In this document: piece after piece, positions 35,901 to 46,700 of the stretch
Layout: each line of letters opens with the position of its first letter
How positions within the stretch are numbered: the first letter of the stretch is position 1
Assembly: GCF_014640075.1 (NCBI RefSeq)
Contig: NZ_BMGG01000001.1
Span: 496,001-560,000 of the forward strand
Source of the DNA: Chelatococcus reniformis
GTDB taxonomy: Bacteria; Pseudomonadota; Alphaproteobacteria; Rhizobiales; Beijerinckiaceae
Reading direction: 5' to 3'
DNA length: 64,000 nucleotides
Translations under genes and position numbers: made by a program
Notes under the pieces: model-generated
What the model saw: only the letters and a program-made list of their open reading frames with translations
Told to the model about the DNA's origin: nothing
Database searches by the model: none

Positions 35901-38900
35901 CCTTGTCCGGCGGTGGCCGCCATGATGTCGGCCGCAAAGTCGACGGTGCGCGAGTTCATGACATGGCGAATGCCCAGCGAGCGCAGCAGGTCGTGCTTCT
36001 GCGGGCTCGCGGTGGCATAGATCTCGGCGCCCGCCATTTGGGCGATACGGATCGCGGCGAGGCCCACCCCGCCGGTTGCGGAGTGGATCAGCACCTTGTC
36101 GCCGGTTTTGATCCCGGCGAGATGGTGCAGGCCGTACCAGGCCGTCAGATAGACGATCGGCAAGCCGGCCGCCTCCACCAGCGGCATGTTCGCAGGCGCC
36201 TTGAAGACCACCGCCGCGGGCAGCGTCACATGGCTGGCGAAGGTTCCGTAGTGGAGCGCCACGACCTCGTCGCCGGGCCGCAGGTCGGCGACGCCCGGTC
36301 CGACCCGCACGACACGCCCGGAGCACTCGCCGCCGAACGGTCCGGCCTCGCCGGGGTAGAGACCCATGGCGTTGAGCACGTCGCGAAAATTGAGCCCCAT
36401 GCCCACCACTTCGAGCTCGACTTCGCCCGCGGCGGGCCTGCGACGCTCGAGCGGCAGCACCGCCAGCCGATCCAGTCCGTGCTCGGGTGCCTTGTCGATG
36501 CGGTAGGGTGTCGACGGCAGGTCAATGCGCCCGCGATCGGCCTCGTGCCGCCGCAGCCGCGTCACGAGGCGCCCACCGTCGCGATGCGCGACCTGCTGCT
36601 CCGATCCGATCGATGCCAGTTCGTCCACGATGGCGGCGACATCGAGCGGCGCGGCCGGATCAAGATCGAGCGACAGACATGGCATCTCCGGAAACTCGTG
36701 CCAGACGGTCCGCACGAGACCCCACAGCGAAGCCGCCGCCAGATCGCGCACACCGGTCTGCGCATCGATGCCGCCCTGCGCGCCACAGGTGACGACGGCG
36801 AGCGGCACGCCACGCGTCAGATCCGCGGCGGCCATCGCCTGCACCAGCTCGAGCAGATCTCCGGCCGCCTGCTCGGCGCCCTCGGCCATCGATTGACCGG
36901 AGGGCTGTACGGCGCGCAGGTCGGCCACGCCGGCAATCGGGCCCGCGGCCAACGCCTGCCCAAGATCCTCGCCGGACACCGCTACGGCCCGACCGCCGCG
37001 CTCGGTGATGGCAGCGGCAACCGGCGCGGCAGCGCCCGTGCCGCCGTCGACGACGACCCATCGTCCGCGCCCGAACGGAACGGTGGTCGCGGCGGTTTCG
37101 GCGGGCTCCCACACGACGTCGTAGAGCCAATTGTCCACGGCATCGGCAGCCGATTGCAGAACGACGTCTCGCGTCACGCGCCGCGACTGCAGCCCGTCGA
37201 TCTCGACGGCCAGGCGGCCCTCGCCGTCGAACAGGCGCAGGCGCGATTCCTGGTCGCCGGGGGCCTGCGGATCCGGGCCCTCGCTACGGCCCAGCAGTTG
37301 CGCGTGGCACCAGAACGTGTCGGGCGCCGGCGCGTGAAGCGTCAGCCGCCGCAGGGTGACCGGCAAAAACGTATCGCGGTCGTCGCGCGCGCCGAAGGCG
37401 GCGCCCAGGGCCTGAAAGCAGGCGTCGGAGAGCGCGGGATGCAAGTGATAGGCGTTTGCGCTACCGGCCGCGGCCGGTAGCACGATGTGGGCCAGCGTCT
37501 CTCCCGCGCCGGCGCGCAAGGCCCGAATGCCACGAAACGCCGGCCCGTAGTCCAATCCGCGCGAGCGATAATTGGCATAGACAAGGTCGACCGGGAGCGG
37601 CTCTTCGCAGCGCGCCTGCGCATCGTCGAGGTCCTCGACCGGGCTCTCGATCGGCGCCGGCCTCACGGTCCCGCTGCAATGAAGCGTCCAATCGTCCCCG
37701 TCTTCGGTTCCGCTGAAGATCTGAAAACCGAGTTCCCGCGGCCCGGCCGGCGAGAACAGCGTCTGGACGATGCGGTCGCCCTCTTCGGGCAGCGTCATGG
37801 CCTGCTTGAACTGAACGTTTTCGAGCGTCAGCAGTTGGGCGGACAGCAGCCGCGCGCCGCCCGCGAGGGCCATTTCCAGGTAGGCGGCCGCGGGCAGGAC
37901 GGCCGCATTGAACACCCGGTGATCGCCGAGATAAGCCGGGTTGCCGCTCCCCACGATTGCCTCGTAGCGGACGTTCCTGGTGCCCGCCTGGCGAAGCCTC
38001 TGGCCGAGCAACGGGTGGGTCTCGCCGGTGCCGACGCCGCGGACCGGCCCGTCGCCGGTCGCCTTCGGCGCGCTCCAGAACCGGCGGCGCTGGAACGCAT
38101 AACCGGGCAGGCGCAAACGCGTGCGGGCGTGCCCGGCGTCGAACGCGGCCCAATCGATCGGTGCCCCCGCGCAATAGAGCCGGCCGAGGGTGTCGAGCAT
38201 GGATGGCCAGTCCTTCCCGGCCCGCGTCAGGCTGGGCAACCAATGGAGCGCGCTCGGCGCGCCGCCATCGACGGCTTCGCGGCCCAGGCCGCACAGGACA
38301 GGGCGAGGTCCCATCTCCACGAAGGCGTTGGCGCCGGCGGCGACGGCGGCACGAATGCCGTCGCGAAAGCGCACGGGGGCCAGAATGTGCTCGCACCAAT
38401 AGTCGGCGCCGGCGAGCGCCTCGCGCTCGAGCCTGCCGGTGACATTGGAGAGGATCGGCAGGTCCGGCATGCGGTACTGGACGCGCGCGGCGATGGCGCG
38501 GAACGGGCCCACGACCGGCCGCATCAGGGGCGAGTGAAACGCGTGGGACGTCGTGAGCGCCCGCGCCCTGACGCCCCGCCGCTCGAAGGCCGCGGCGATC
38601 GCTTCGACCTCGGCCCGGCTGCCGGAGATGACCGTGCTGGCATCGCCGTTCACCGCTGCGACCGACACCGATGCCGCATGCGGCTCGACTGCGGCGCGAA
38701 CGGCGTCCTCCGCCGCGAAGACGGTCATCATCAAGCCGTCGCGGGGCAGCGCCTGCATGAGGCGCCCGCGCGCCGCGATCAGGGCCAGGCCGTCCTCCAG
38801 CGAGAACACCCCGGCAACGGCGGCCGCGGCGAACTCGCCGACGCTGTGGCCGAGCAGCATGGTCGGCTGCAGCCCCCAGGCGCGCCACAGGTCCGCCAGG

Positions 38901-40723
38901 GCGAACGACAGGCTGAACAGGGCCGGCTGCGTATAGGCGGTCTCGTCGACCAGGCTGTCCTCTCCCGCCGCCGGGAACATCACCTGGAGCAGCGGCCGAT
39001 CGAGGTGGGGGCGCAGCAGCGCATCGCAGCGATCCAGGGTGGCGCGAAAGCGCGGCGAGGTGTCGTAGAGATTCCGCCCCATCCGCGCGTACTGGGCACC
39101 CTGTCCGGTGAACAGGAAGACCGTGTCGGGCGGGCCCTCACGAACGTCGCCGCGGAGCGCCTCGTCGCCGCCTTCGGCAAAGGCCTGCAAAGCCGCGGCG
39201 ATGTCCGGCACCGTGCGCCCCTGCACGGCCAGCCGCGTCGGAAAGGGCTGCCGCGCCGCCATCGTGTAGGCGACGTCGCCGGGCGCTGCTGCGTCGTCCT
39301 CATTCAGCCTCTCGGCAAGCTTGAGGGCCGCCTCGCGCAGCCCCGCTTCGCTCCGCGATGACAGCGGTACCAGGTGGTGCGTGCGATCGACTGCCGCGCT
39401 CTCGCCCCCCTGCCGCGGTCGACCTGCAGGCGGCTGCTCCACGATCACATGGACGTTGGTGCCGCCCATGCCGAACGAGTTCACCGCGGCCCGGCGCGGC
39501 CCTTCGTCATCCGACCAGGGCGTCAGCCGGTCGACGACACGAAACGGTGTGCGGCCGAAGTCGATCTCGGGATTGGGCGTTTCGAAATGGAGGCTCGCGG
39601 GCACGACACCCAGCTTCACGGCCAGAGCCGCCTTGATCAGCCCCGTCACGCCGGCCGCCGATTCCAGGTGGCCGACGTTGGTCTTGACCGAGCCGATGCC
39701 ACATGGCTGGGCGCGGCCGCTGCCGTCGCCGTAGGCCTGGGTCAACGCCCTCACTTCAATCGGATCGCCGATGGGCGTCGCGGTCCCATGCGCCTCGACA
39801 TAGCCGATCGTCTCCGGCGCCACGCCGGCCTGCGCCAGCGCGCTGGCGATGACGCGGGCCTGACCGTCGACGCTCGGGGCGGTGAAGCCGACCTTGTCGT
39901 CTCCGTCGTTGTTCACGCTCCAGCCGCGGATGACCGCATGAATCGGATCGCCATCGGCGAGGGCGTCCGCAAGGCGCTTCAGCGCCACGATGCCCACCCC
40001 GCTGCCGAAGATCGTGCCTTGCGCCTTGGCATCGAAGGTGCGGCAGTGACCGTCGGGCGACAGGATGCTGCCCTCCTCGTAGAGATAGCCGGTCTTGAGC
40101 GGCAGCTTGACCGTGACGCCTCCGGCGAGAGCGACGTCGGCCTGGAGGTTGAGCAGGCTGTCGCAGGCCATGGCCACGGCCGTGAGCGACGTCGAGCAGG
40201 CCGTCTGGACGCTGACGCTGGGGCCGCGAAGACCCAGCTTGTAGGAAACGCGCGTCGCCAGGTAGTCCTTGTCGTTGCCCAGGACGGTCTCGAGCGCCCC
40301 GGTCGATCCGATCTCGCTGCGCAGATTGAGCAGACCGTAGGTCGAGAAGCTGGCCCCGCCGAACACCGCGATCTGACCGAGGAAGCGCGCCGGAGCGATC
40401 CCGGCATCTTCCAGCGCCAGCCAGGCGTGCTCGAGAAAGAGCCGCTGCTGCGGATCCATCAGCTCCGCCTCGCGCGGACTGACGCCGAAGAAGGCGGCGT
40501 CGAACAGCTCCACATCCTCAAGGTAGGAGCCCGCCTTCACATAATTCGGGTGACGCAGGACCTCGGCGGGAATGCCCGCCGCAAGCAGCTCCTCGTCCGT
40601 GAATTGCGTGATGCTCTCCCGGCCATCGACGAGCGAGCGCCAGAAGCTGGGGATGTCGGGACTGCCGGGAAAGCGTCCGCTCATCCCGACGATGGCGATG
40701 CAGTCGTCCGTGTCGACGCTCAT
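32960..40723 (-). CDS. hybrid PKS-NRPS: KS-AT-DH-ER-KR-ACP-C
   Basis: A 2587-residue protein. KS about 5-430: VQTACSTSLTAVAMA (Cys about 176), EAHGTATPIGD and KTNVGHLESAAG give Cys-His-His. AT about 530-850: FTGQGAQYARMG, GHSVGEFAAA and SHAFHSPLM (HAFH predicts malonyl-CoA). DH about 900-1170: GDHRVFNAAVLP (HxxxGxxxxP with Gly replaced by Asn) and HPALSDACFQ. ER about 1405-1720: LNFRDVLNAMGLYPGE and HSATGGVGLAA. KR about 1735-1915: TYLVTGAFGGIGR, LDD motif (B-type) and NYAAANA. ACP about 2005-2080: VELGLDSLVTIQL. C about 2100-2540: LSFAQHRLWFLAQL and HHIITDGW. The QTACSTS form of the KS site is common in KS domains that accept chains from an NRPS, which fits its position. The C-terminal tail IESLSDEEVEALL is probably a docking tag. 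Start ATGA-overlaps the NRPS stop. Confidence 0.93.
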   Translation of the reverse strand: MSVDTDDCIAIVGMSGRFPGSPDIPSFWRSLVDGRESITQFTDEELLAAGIPAEVLRHPNYVKAGSYLEDVELFDAAFFGVSPREAELMDPQQRLFLEHAWLALEDAGIAPARFLGQIAVFGGASFSTYGLLNLRSEIGSTGALETVLGNDKDYLATRVSYKLGLRGPSVSVQTACSTSLTAVAMACDSLLNLQADVALAGGVTVKLPLKTGYLYEEGSILSPDGHCRTFDAKAQGTIFGSGVGIVALKRLADALADGDPIHAVIRGWSVNNDGDDKVGFTAPSVDGQARVIASALAQAGVAPETIGYVEAHGTATPIGDPIEVRALTQAYGDGSGRAQPCGIGSVKTNVGHLESAAGVTGLIKAALAVKLGVVPASLHFETPNPEIDFGRTPFRVVDRLTPWSDDEGPRRAAVNSFGMGGTNVHVIVEQPPAGRPRQGGESAAVDRTHHLVPLSSRSEAGLREAALKLAERLNEDDAAAPGDVAYTMAARQPFPTRLAVQGRTVPDIAAALQAFAEGGDEALRGDVREGPPDTVFLFTGQGAQYARMGRNLYDTSPRFRATLDRCDALLRPHLDRPLLQVMFPAAGEDSLVDETAYTQPALFSLSFALADLWRAWGLQPTMLLGHSVGEFAAAAVAGVFSLEDGLALIAARGRLMQALPRDGLMMTVFAAEDAVRAAVEPHAASVSVAAVNGDASTVISGSRAEVEAIAAAFERRGVRARALTTSHAFHSPLMRPVVGPFRAIAARVQYRMPDLPILSNVTGRLEREALAGADYWCEHILAPVRFRDGIRAAVAAGANAFVEMGPRPVLCGLGREAVDGGAPSALHWLPSLTRAGKDWPSMLDTLGRLYCAGAPIDWAAFDAGHARTRLRLPGYAFQRRRFWSAPKATGDGPVRGVGTGETHPLLGQRLRQAGTRNVRYEAIVGSGNPAYLGDHRVFNAAVLPAAAYLEMALAGGARLLSAQLLTLENVQFKQAMTLPEEGDRIVQTLFSPAGPRELGFQIFSGTEDGDDWTLHCSGTVRPAPIESPVEDLDDAQARCEEPLPVDLVYANYRSRGLDYGPAFRGIRALRAGAGETLAHIVLPAAAGSANAYHLHPALSDACFQALGAAFGARDDRDTFLPVTLRRLTLHAPAPDTFWCHAQLLGRSEGPDPQAPGDQESRLRLFDGEGRLAVEIDGLQSRRVTRDVVLQSAADAVDNWLYDVVWEPAETAATTVPFGRGRWVVVDGGTGAAAPVAAAITERGGRAVAVSGEDLGQALAAGPIAGVADLRAVQPSGQSMAEGAEQAAGDLLELVQAMAAADLTRGVPLAVVTCGAQGGIDAQTGVRDLAAASLWGLVRTVWHEFPEMPCLSLDLDPAAPLDVAAIVDELASIGSEQQVAHRDGGRLVTRLRRHEADRGRIDLPSTPYRIDKAPEHGLDRLAVLPLERRRPAAGEVELEVVGMGLNFRDVLNAMGLYPGEAGPFGGECSGRVVRVGPGVADLRPGDEVVALHYGTFASHVTLPAAVVFKAPANMPLVEAAGLPIVYLTAWYGLHHLAGIKTGDKVLIHSATGGVGLAAIRIAQMAGAEIYATASPQKHDLLRSLGIRHVMNSRTVDFAADIMAATAGQGVDIVLNSLGGDAIPASLSVVKPGGHFVEIGKRDIWTVEAARAERPDIAYAIVNFDETAVEEPQLVRSLLAGALKHIDAGDLGRPITSVYPAREALDAMRLMQKARHIGKLVLAAPQPGERGQDIRSDATYLVTGAFGGIGRLIAPWLAQRGARHFALVGRRTPDADIEQDLAVLRAAGADVRTFAADIADRSQVDQLLQTIAAAMPPLRGIIHAAGVLDDGVVTALDRQRIARAFSGKVRGAWHLHEATRDREIDLFVMFSSLGSLLGAPGQANYAAANACLDALAHLRLSQGLKALTVNWGGWAETGMATGRAVAAQLSHGGSIPPETGLRILGDLLRDGSPEVGVVPFPWALYFEGLPRRLSLLADVERDLAQRAADAAKFASLRVALRSGDDAVRKTNLLAYLEGVVARLLRLDAGEAIAQAQPLVELGLDSLVTIQLRNRLRTDLEIDLPVSEMIQAGSLDQLVEVIGTRLGSGESASAAARIAPLGLAEAPLSFAQHRLWFLAQLDPTSAFYTVTFSLYLEGSLDRGAFEASFAEIVRRHGSLRTRIVVVDGEPVQRIAAEAASPIAFEDLEGLPEAERTARVDEVVAGEAGRAFALDQPSLLRVTLLRLGPQLHRAIVAMHHIITDGWSAVVLMQEFGASYRALVAGDRPALPPLPVQYADFAVWQRDWLTSERASEELDYWSANLSAPLPVLDLPTDRPRTATAMHRGGAFSVMLPPALADGLKGLGRSAGTSLFAALMTGFKILLHRLTGATDLIVGSLVANRDRPEIEGLIGFFSNMVVFRSDLSGDLSVREQLAREAICVGQGLAHQDLPFDRLVEDLQPPRVAGRNPLCDVILVLQRGVPADDLEAGGLRIGPMWDLDNGTVRFDLEIHVWDTDRGLSVSFIYNKDLFDSATVAHIETQFASVLRAMVADPDIALSRVPLSEPDGPRPWAPSPEPGLADALKRIESLSDEEVEALLREMGEEGAESTP

Positions 40724-43700
40724 GACGCGATGTCCGATCGATTGACGTCGGCCGCGCTCCGACGGCGCGCAAGGCGCTTGGTGCGCTCGCTGCGCGCGCG
40801 CTCGACCCGCGCCCGAATGTCGGCGGCGTCGAGCTCTGCCCCCTGACCGTCGAGAAAGGCCGAGAGGCGGCGGATCGATGGGTTCTGGAAGATATCCACG
40901 AGTGGAAAGCTGCGATCGAGCGCGGATTGCAGCTGGCGATGCATCTGCACCAGATGGATCGAATTGGCGCCGAGGTCGAAGAAATTGGCATCGATCCCGA
41001 CACCTCGCGGCCCCTGGTGGCCGGCCCCCCCTTCGCCGAGCACAGCCTCGACCGCTGCGGCAATCGTCTTTTCCAGCTCGGTCCGGGGCGGCGCGCCGGC
41101 GTCCGCGGCCACCGTCGCTCCCAGCTTTGGCAGCGCCTCGCGATCGACCTTGCCGTTAGCCGTGCGCGGCAGGTGGTCGAGGAACACGAAGGCGGACGGG
41201 ACCATGTAGTCCGGCAGCTTACGGCCCATCCACGCCCGCATCGCCTCGGCGTTGGCCCCCGCCTGCGGTGCCTCCTCCGGCGACCAGCTCGACAGTTGAT
41301 CGGCCGCGATCGCCCCGCCAGCCATGCTGTGGAGCACCGCGTGGCCCTCGTCGAGCCCGAAGGCCGTCAGCGTTGTAGCCTCGTCGACGAAGCCGAGCGG
41401 GCAAAGCCCGATCCCTGCATCGGCCGCTGCTCCCGCCAGAAGCTGCCCGATGTAACCCGCCTCCAGCAGACAGAAATCGCGCCACAGCGGGCCATAGAGC
41501 GGCTCCACGGCGCTGCGCTTGCCGACGAGCACGATCGTGAAGGCCGCGGTCGTCACGATGCCCCGGTTGGCTCGCGGATAGTGGGCCGACAGGTCGGCGG
41601 CGGCGCCGACGGCGACGAGGCGATGGCCGGGCGGATCGTAATAGTAGGTTCCGCCCGCCAACCCGGCCACGGCCCCCGCCTTCACGGCAACATAGGCCTG
41701 CACGGGGTAGAGCGAGCCCGCCGAGGGATAGAGCATCTTCGGCAAGGCGGAGCCGACGACCGGCATCGGCTGCAGCACGCCGAGCCAGGCGGCGAAGCGG
41801 TCGAGCAATATCGGCTCCGGCTGGAAATGCCTGATGCTCTGGCGCCGGAGCCAGGTGGCCGACCGCTCGTCCGCGAAGGCGGCCCCGGGCAATGGGATCG
41901 CACCGGCTCCCGCGGGCGTCTCGCGCAACCCACGACGGCCGAGCTTGAACGTCAGCCGTTCGATCGGATCGAGCAGGACACCCGCCGTGCTGAGCTCGGC
42001 GCCGACGTCCGGCCCCTCCTCCGACCGCCGCGTCAGATAGGCCGCAAGCGTCCGGCGCCCGGCTGTGTCGGCCGGCGCAGTGACCACCACGTCCATCACG
42101 TCGGCGTGCTGGCGCAGCACCGCCTCGACTTCGCCCAGCTCGATGCGATACCCGTTGATCTTCACCTGGCCGTCGCGGCGCCCCAGGAATTCGATGTTTC
42201 CATCCGGCAGATAGCGTCCGTAGTCGCCAGTCCGGTAAAGCCGCTCCCCTGTTCGGGGGTGACGCACGAAGGCAGCCGCCGTCTTCTCGGGATCCTTCCA
42301 ATAGCCGTCGGCGAGGCCGATGCCGCCGATGTAGAGTTCGCCGGGCACCCAGTCCGGGGCCGCTTGCAGCTCCCCGTCGAGGACATGCGCGGTCTGGTTG
42401 GCGAAGGGCTTCCCATAGGGAATGCTGCGCCAGGCCGGGTCCACCTCGCCAATCGGATAGACCACGGCGTTGATCGAAGTCTCGGTCGCCCCGCCCTGCC
42501 CATGCACGGCGATCGGCCCTGCCAGGGCTCTGATCCGGTCGGGCAGCGAAACGGGGATCCAGTCTCCGCTCATGATGACGGTGCGCAATGTCGCCGGCCA
42601 TCCCTGGCCGCCGGCCACGCCCTGTTCCTCCAGCGCCTCGACCAGCATCTGCATCAGCAACGGCACGGATTGCCACACCGTCACGCCATGCCTGCGGGCC
42701 AGCTCCGCCATGTGGCTCGTATCGCGCAGCTTGTCGGCATCCGGCACCACCACCGCGCCGCCGGCCGACAGCGGGCCGAACATGTCGAACAGGGACAAGT
42801 CGAAACTGAGGGCCGAGAGCGCCAGTGTGCGATCATGCGGGCGCAAGTCGTAGCGCCGGCCGAAGTCGCAGATGGTGTTGCAGATCGCCCGATGGCCGAT
42901 CATCACGCCCTTGGGGACGCCGGTCGAGCCCGACGTGAACAGCACATAGGCGAGGGCTTCGCCGTCGGCGGCCGTGCTCTGCGGCCCCCCCGATGACCCG
43001 GCCAGGCCGTCGACCGCGATGGCGGTGACGCCGTCGGGCCATGTGGTCACCCGGCCGACCTCGGCTTGCGTCAGCGCGACGGCGACGTCGCAATGGCCGA
43101 GCAGGTAGTGCTGCCGCTCCTGGGGCAAGTCCGCGTCGACCGGCACGTAGGCCGCCCCCGCCATCAGCACGCCGAGCACCGCGGCGATCTGCTCCCAGCC
43201 TTTGCGCATAACGATGGCGACCAGGCATCCGGGGCCCTGGCCGCGGGCGTCCAGCAAGCCCGCGATCTCCGCCGCGCGTGCGTGAAGTTCGCCATAGGAG
43301 AGCTCGCGGCCGCTCGTCACGATGGCCGGCGCCGCCGGGCTTCTGCGGGCCCACTCGATGAAGCGCTGCTCGAGCCGAAGCGCGGGAAACGCTTCGGCGG
43401 TGTCGTTGACAGCGCCGCGCCGCGCCGCCTGGGCCGGCGGCAAGAGGTCACCCAGCGGCTCCGCCCAGCTGTCGTCCGAGGTGGCGAGTCGCTCGATCAG
43501 ATCGCCATGGGCGCTTGCCATGTCGTCGAGGAAGCCGGCGGGAAAGAGCCCCTCCACCGCATCCCAATTCAGGACCAGCGAGCCGTTCCACTCCATGACC
43601 TGGTGATCGAGCCAAACTTGCGGGGTCTGCGACACGCTCTCGATCACCTCGCCGAAGCGCTGCGCCTTCTGGCCTGCCGGATCAATGTCGAGCGCGCTGG

Positions 43701-46700
43701 TGAAGACCACCGGCATCAGGGCCGTCGCGCCGCTGCGGCGGCGCTGCGCCAGGCCCCTCAGGACCTCGATACCGCTGATGTAGCGATGCTCCAGGTCGTC
43801 CCACAGCCTCGCCTGCAGCGCCCGGGCCCGATCCGTGAACGGGGTCGCCGCGGAGGGGGCGACCTCGAGCAGGGTCAGCGTGGTGAAATCCCCCATCAAC
43901 CCGGCGACGTCGGCATGCAAGGGCAGCCGGTTAAAGGTGGTGAGGTTGAGGGTGAAGCGCGCGCTGCCGCTCCACCGCGCCAGGATCTCGGCGTAGGCCG
44001 CGATCAGCACCAGCGACGGGGTCAGGCCCGCATTGGCCGCCCGCGCCTTGAGAGCGCTCCAGCGCGCCGCATCCAGCCGTCGCGAGCGCCGGGTGAAGGC
44101 GGGCCTGCTCTGGGCTGCGAGCCCGCGGTCGACCGGAAGGTCGGGCGCCGGCGGCAAGGTATCGAGCCGGTCGAACCAGTAGTCGCGCGAGGCGCGATGG
44201 AGCTCGCCGCCCGCGAGCTCGCGCTCTGCCAGGACGTAGTCGCGGAAGCCGATCGCCAGGGGCGGAGGCGTCTCGTTCGTCTCGTATCCCCGCTTCCATT
44301 CGTCGAACAGTAGAAACAGGCTCGCCGCGTCGGCGATGAGCGCATCGACGGCCACGTGCAGGCGCACGACGCCGCCATCGAGCAGGCTGGCCTTGACGCA
44401 GAACAGCGGCCATCGGTCGAGACTGAGCGACTGGCCCGTCATGGCGCACCGCTTCGCCTCCAGCCGCTCCTTGACGACGGGGCCGGGCAGGCCGCGCAGA
44501 TCGTCCGCCTCGATCGCATAGTGGGGCACCTCGGCGAGCACCTGCTGGCGCTGCTCCGACAGGATCACCGCGCGCAGCATGTCGTGGCGCTTCACCAGCC
44601 GGTTCCAGACCGCTTCGATCCTCCCCAGGTCCCAGCCCGGCTGCTCCAGCTCCAGGTAGATCTGGGTCGCCGCGTCGCCGAGCTCGAACGCGGCATTGCG
44701 GCCCATCCAGTAGGCCTCCTGGATGGGGGTGAGCGGAAAGGGCTCGTGCCACGAGGCCGGGTCCGGCTCGACCAGGGGAAGCGACGCCTCTGTGCCGGGT
44801 CTGCCCGATCCACCCTCGGCTGCATCGATGCGGGAGGCGAGGCGCGCGACGGTCGGCGCCTCGAACAGGGTGCGCAGCGGCAGGTGGACGCCGAGGGAAT
44901 TGCGCAGCTCGGCAACCAGCAGGGTCGCCAGGAGCGAGTGTCCGCCGATGCGGAAGAAATCGTCGTCGGCGCCGATCGCATCGCGCTTCAACACCTCGCA
45001 CCAGATCGCCGCCACGCGCCGTTCCGTCTCCGTCGCAGGCGCCCGGGACGCTGCTGCGGATTCGGACTGAGGGTCCGGCAATCGCGATCGGTCGAGCTTG
45101 CCGTTGGTCGTCATCGGCAGCGCGTCGAGCATGACGACATCGCTCGGCAACATGTAGTCGGGCAGCTGGCGCCGCAGCGCCTCGCGCAACCGCTCCGGCG
45201 TCAGCATCGGCACGAGCGCGGACGCGGTGGGCGGCGGCGGACTCTTCCGCTCGCCGCGGTGGGCGTAGACGTAGAAATTGGTTCCGGCCTCGTCCTCCAG
45301 GCGCCAGTCGCGATCGACCGCCACGGTGAAGCCATGTCGCTGCAACAGCGCCTGAACCTGCGCGAGCCGGCCGTCGATGTCGTGGACCTCGAGCGCCACC
45401 TGCCGGATCCTGGGCCAATCGGCGTCGTCGATACCGGCCAGGACCTCGAGCTCTGCCTTCTCCACGTTGATCTTCAACAGGTCGATGCGCTCGACCCCGC
45501 TTCGCGCCATGACGGCCGACAGCGTGTCGAGTTCGACCGCGAAGGTGCGGACCCGCAGGCGCTCGCCGATCAGCTCATCGAGCCCTTCGCCATCATAGGC
45601 CCGCTCGTCCCGCTCGTGCTTGCGCACGAAGGAGCGCACGACGGCCGCTTCGGCATTCCCGTCGGCATGCAGGCCGGAGAGAATGCTGAAGCCGGGATAG
45701 AACGAGAACTCGCCGGCGCCGGTCGCGGCGCCCAGGCCGATCGGATGCGCAACCGCATCCGCCCCATAGAGGTGCAGATTGGCGTCGAGCAGCGCGTACA
45801 CCTCCGGATTGGGTTCGAACGCGTGCAGCTTGAGCCCGGGCGCAGCGACATGCGCCGACAAAGAGAAGAGGCCGATGTTGGCCCCCACGTCGAAGACGAC
45901 GTCCCCCGCACTCAGCGCCAAGCCGTGGCGCAGATAGGCATTTCGCTCGAACATCTCCTCGTAGAGGAAGTCTGTCTCGTTGCGGTTGAGCTCGACGACC
46001 GCAAGCCCATTCGGCAACTCGCGCCGGGGCCGCCCCGCAACGAGCGGGGCGCGGGCCGCGTCGACCACGGCATAGGCGACGAGCCGCTGGTGAGCGCCCT
46101 CCCCTTGCAGCACCACGGCGGCGTCGCGCACGCCGTCGCAGCGCTCGAGCGCCGCGGCGATTTCACCGGGTTCGATCCGGTAGCCGCGCAGCTTGACCTG
46201 ATCGTCTGAACGCCCATGGAAGACGAGCGCGCCGTCGTGCCGCCGACGGACCCGGTCACCGGTCCGATAGACCGGCTCCGGATCGAACGGCAGCGTGAGG
46301 AACCGTTCGCGCGTCAGACGCTCGTCCCCCGTATATCCGCGCGCCACGCCGGCGCCGCCGATGTAAAGCTCTCCGATGGCGCCGATCGGGACCGGCCGCC
46401 CGATGTCGTCGAGCACCAGGGCTTGCGTATTCGCCAGCGGCAGCCCGATCGTCGGAGCGCCGTCACCGATGGCGGCGACGGTCGTATCGACGGTGCATTC
46501 GGTTGGACCGTAAAGGTTGAAGAACAGCGTCGATGACGACCGCGCCAGCCGCCGCCACAATGCCTCGTCGATCGCTTCGCCGCCGACGAGCACGGCCAGC
46601 GGCACAGGCCCCGCCGCCTCGTCGAGGCCCGCATCCAGGAGCATGCGAAGATGTGTCGGCGTGACGTCGAGCACGTCGATCGCGTGCCGTTGCACGTAAC

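Noticed and set aside
32933-37480. Very long open frame on the plus strand (about 1500 codons), and similar ones at 37487-39361, 39374-40846, 44356-46209, 51761-54307 and 54409-57351
   Set aside because: They are antisense to well-supported PKS/NRPS domains; high GC removes stop codons from the opposite strand. Their peptides are Arg/Gln/His-rich with no domains.
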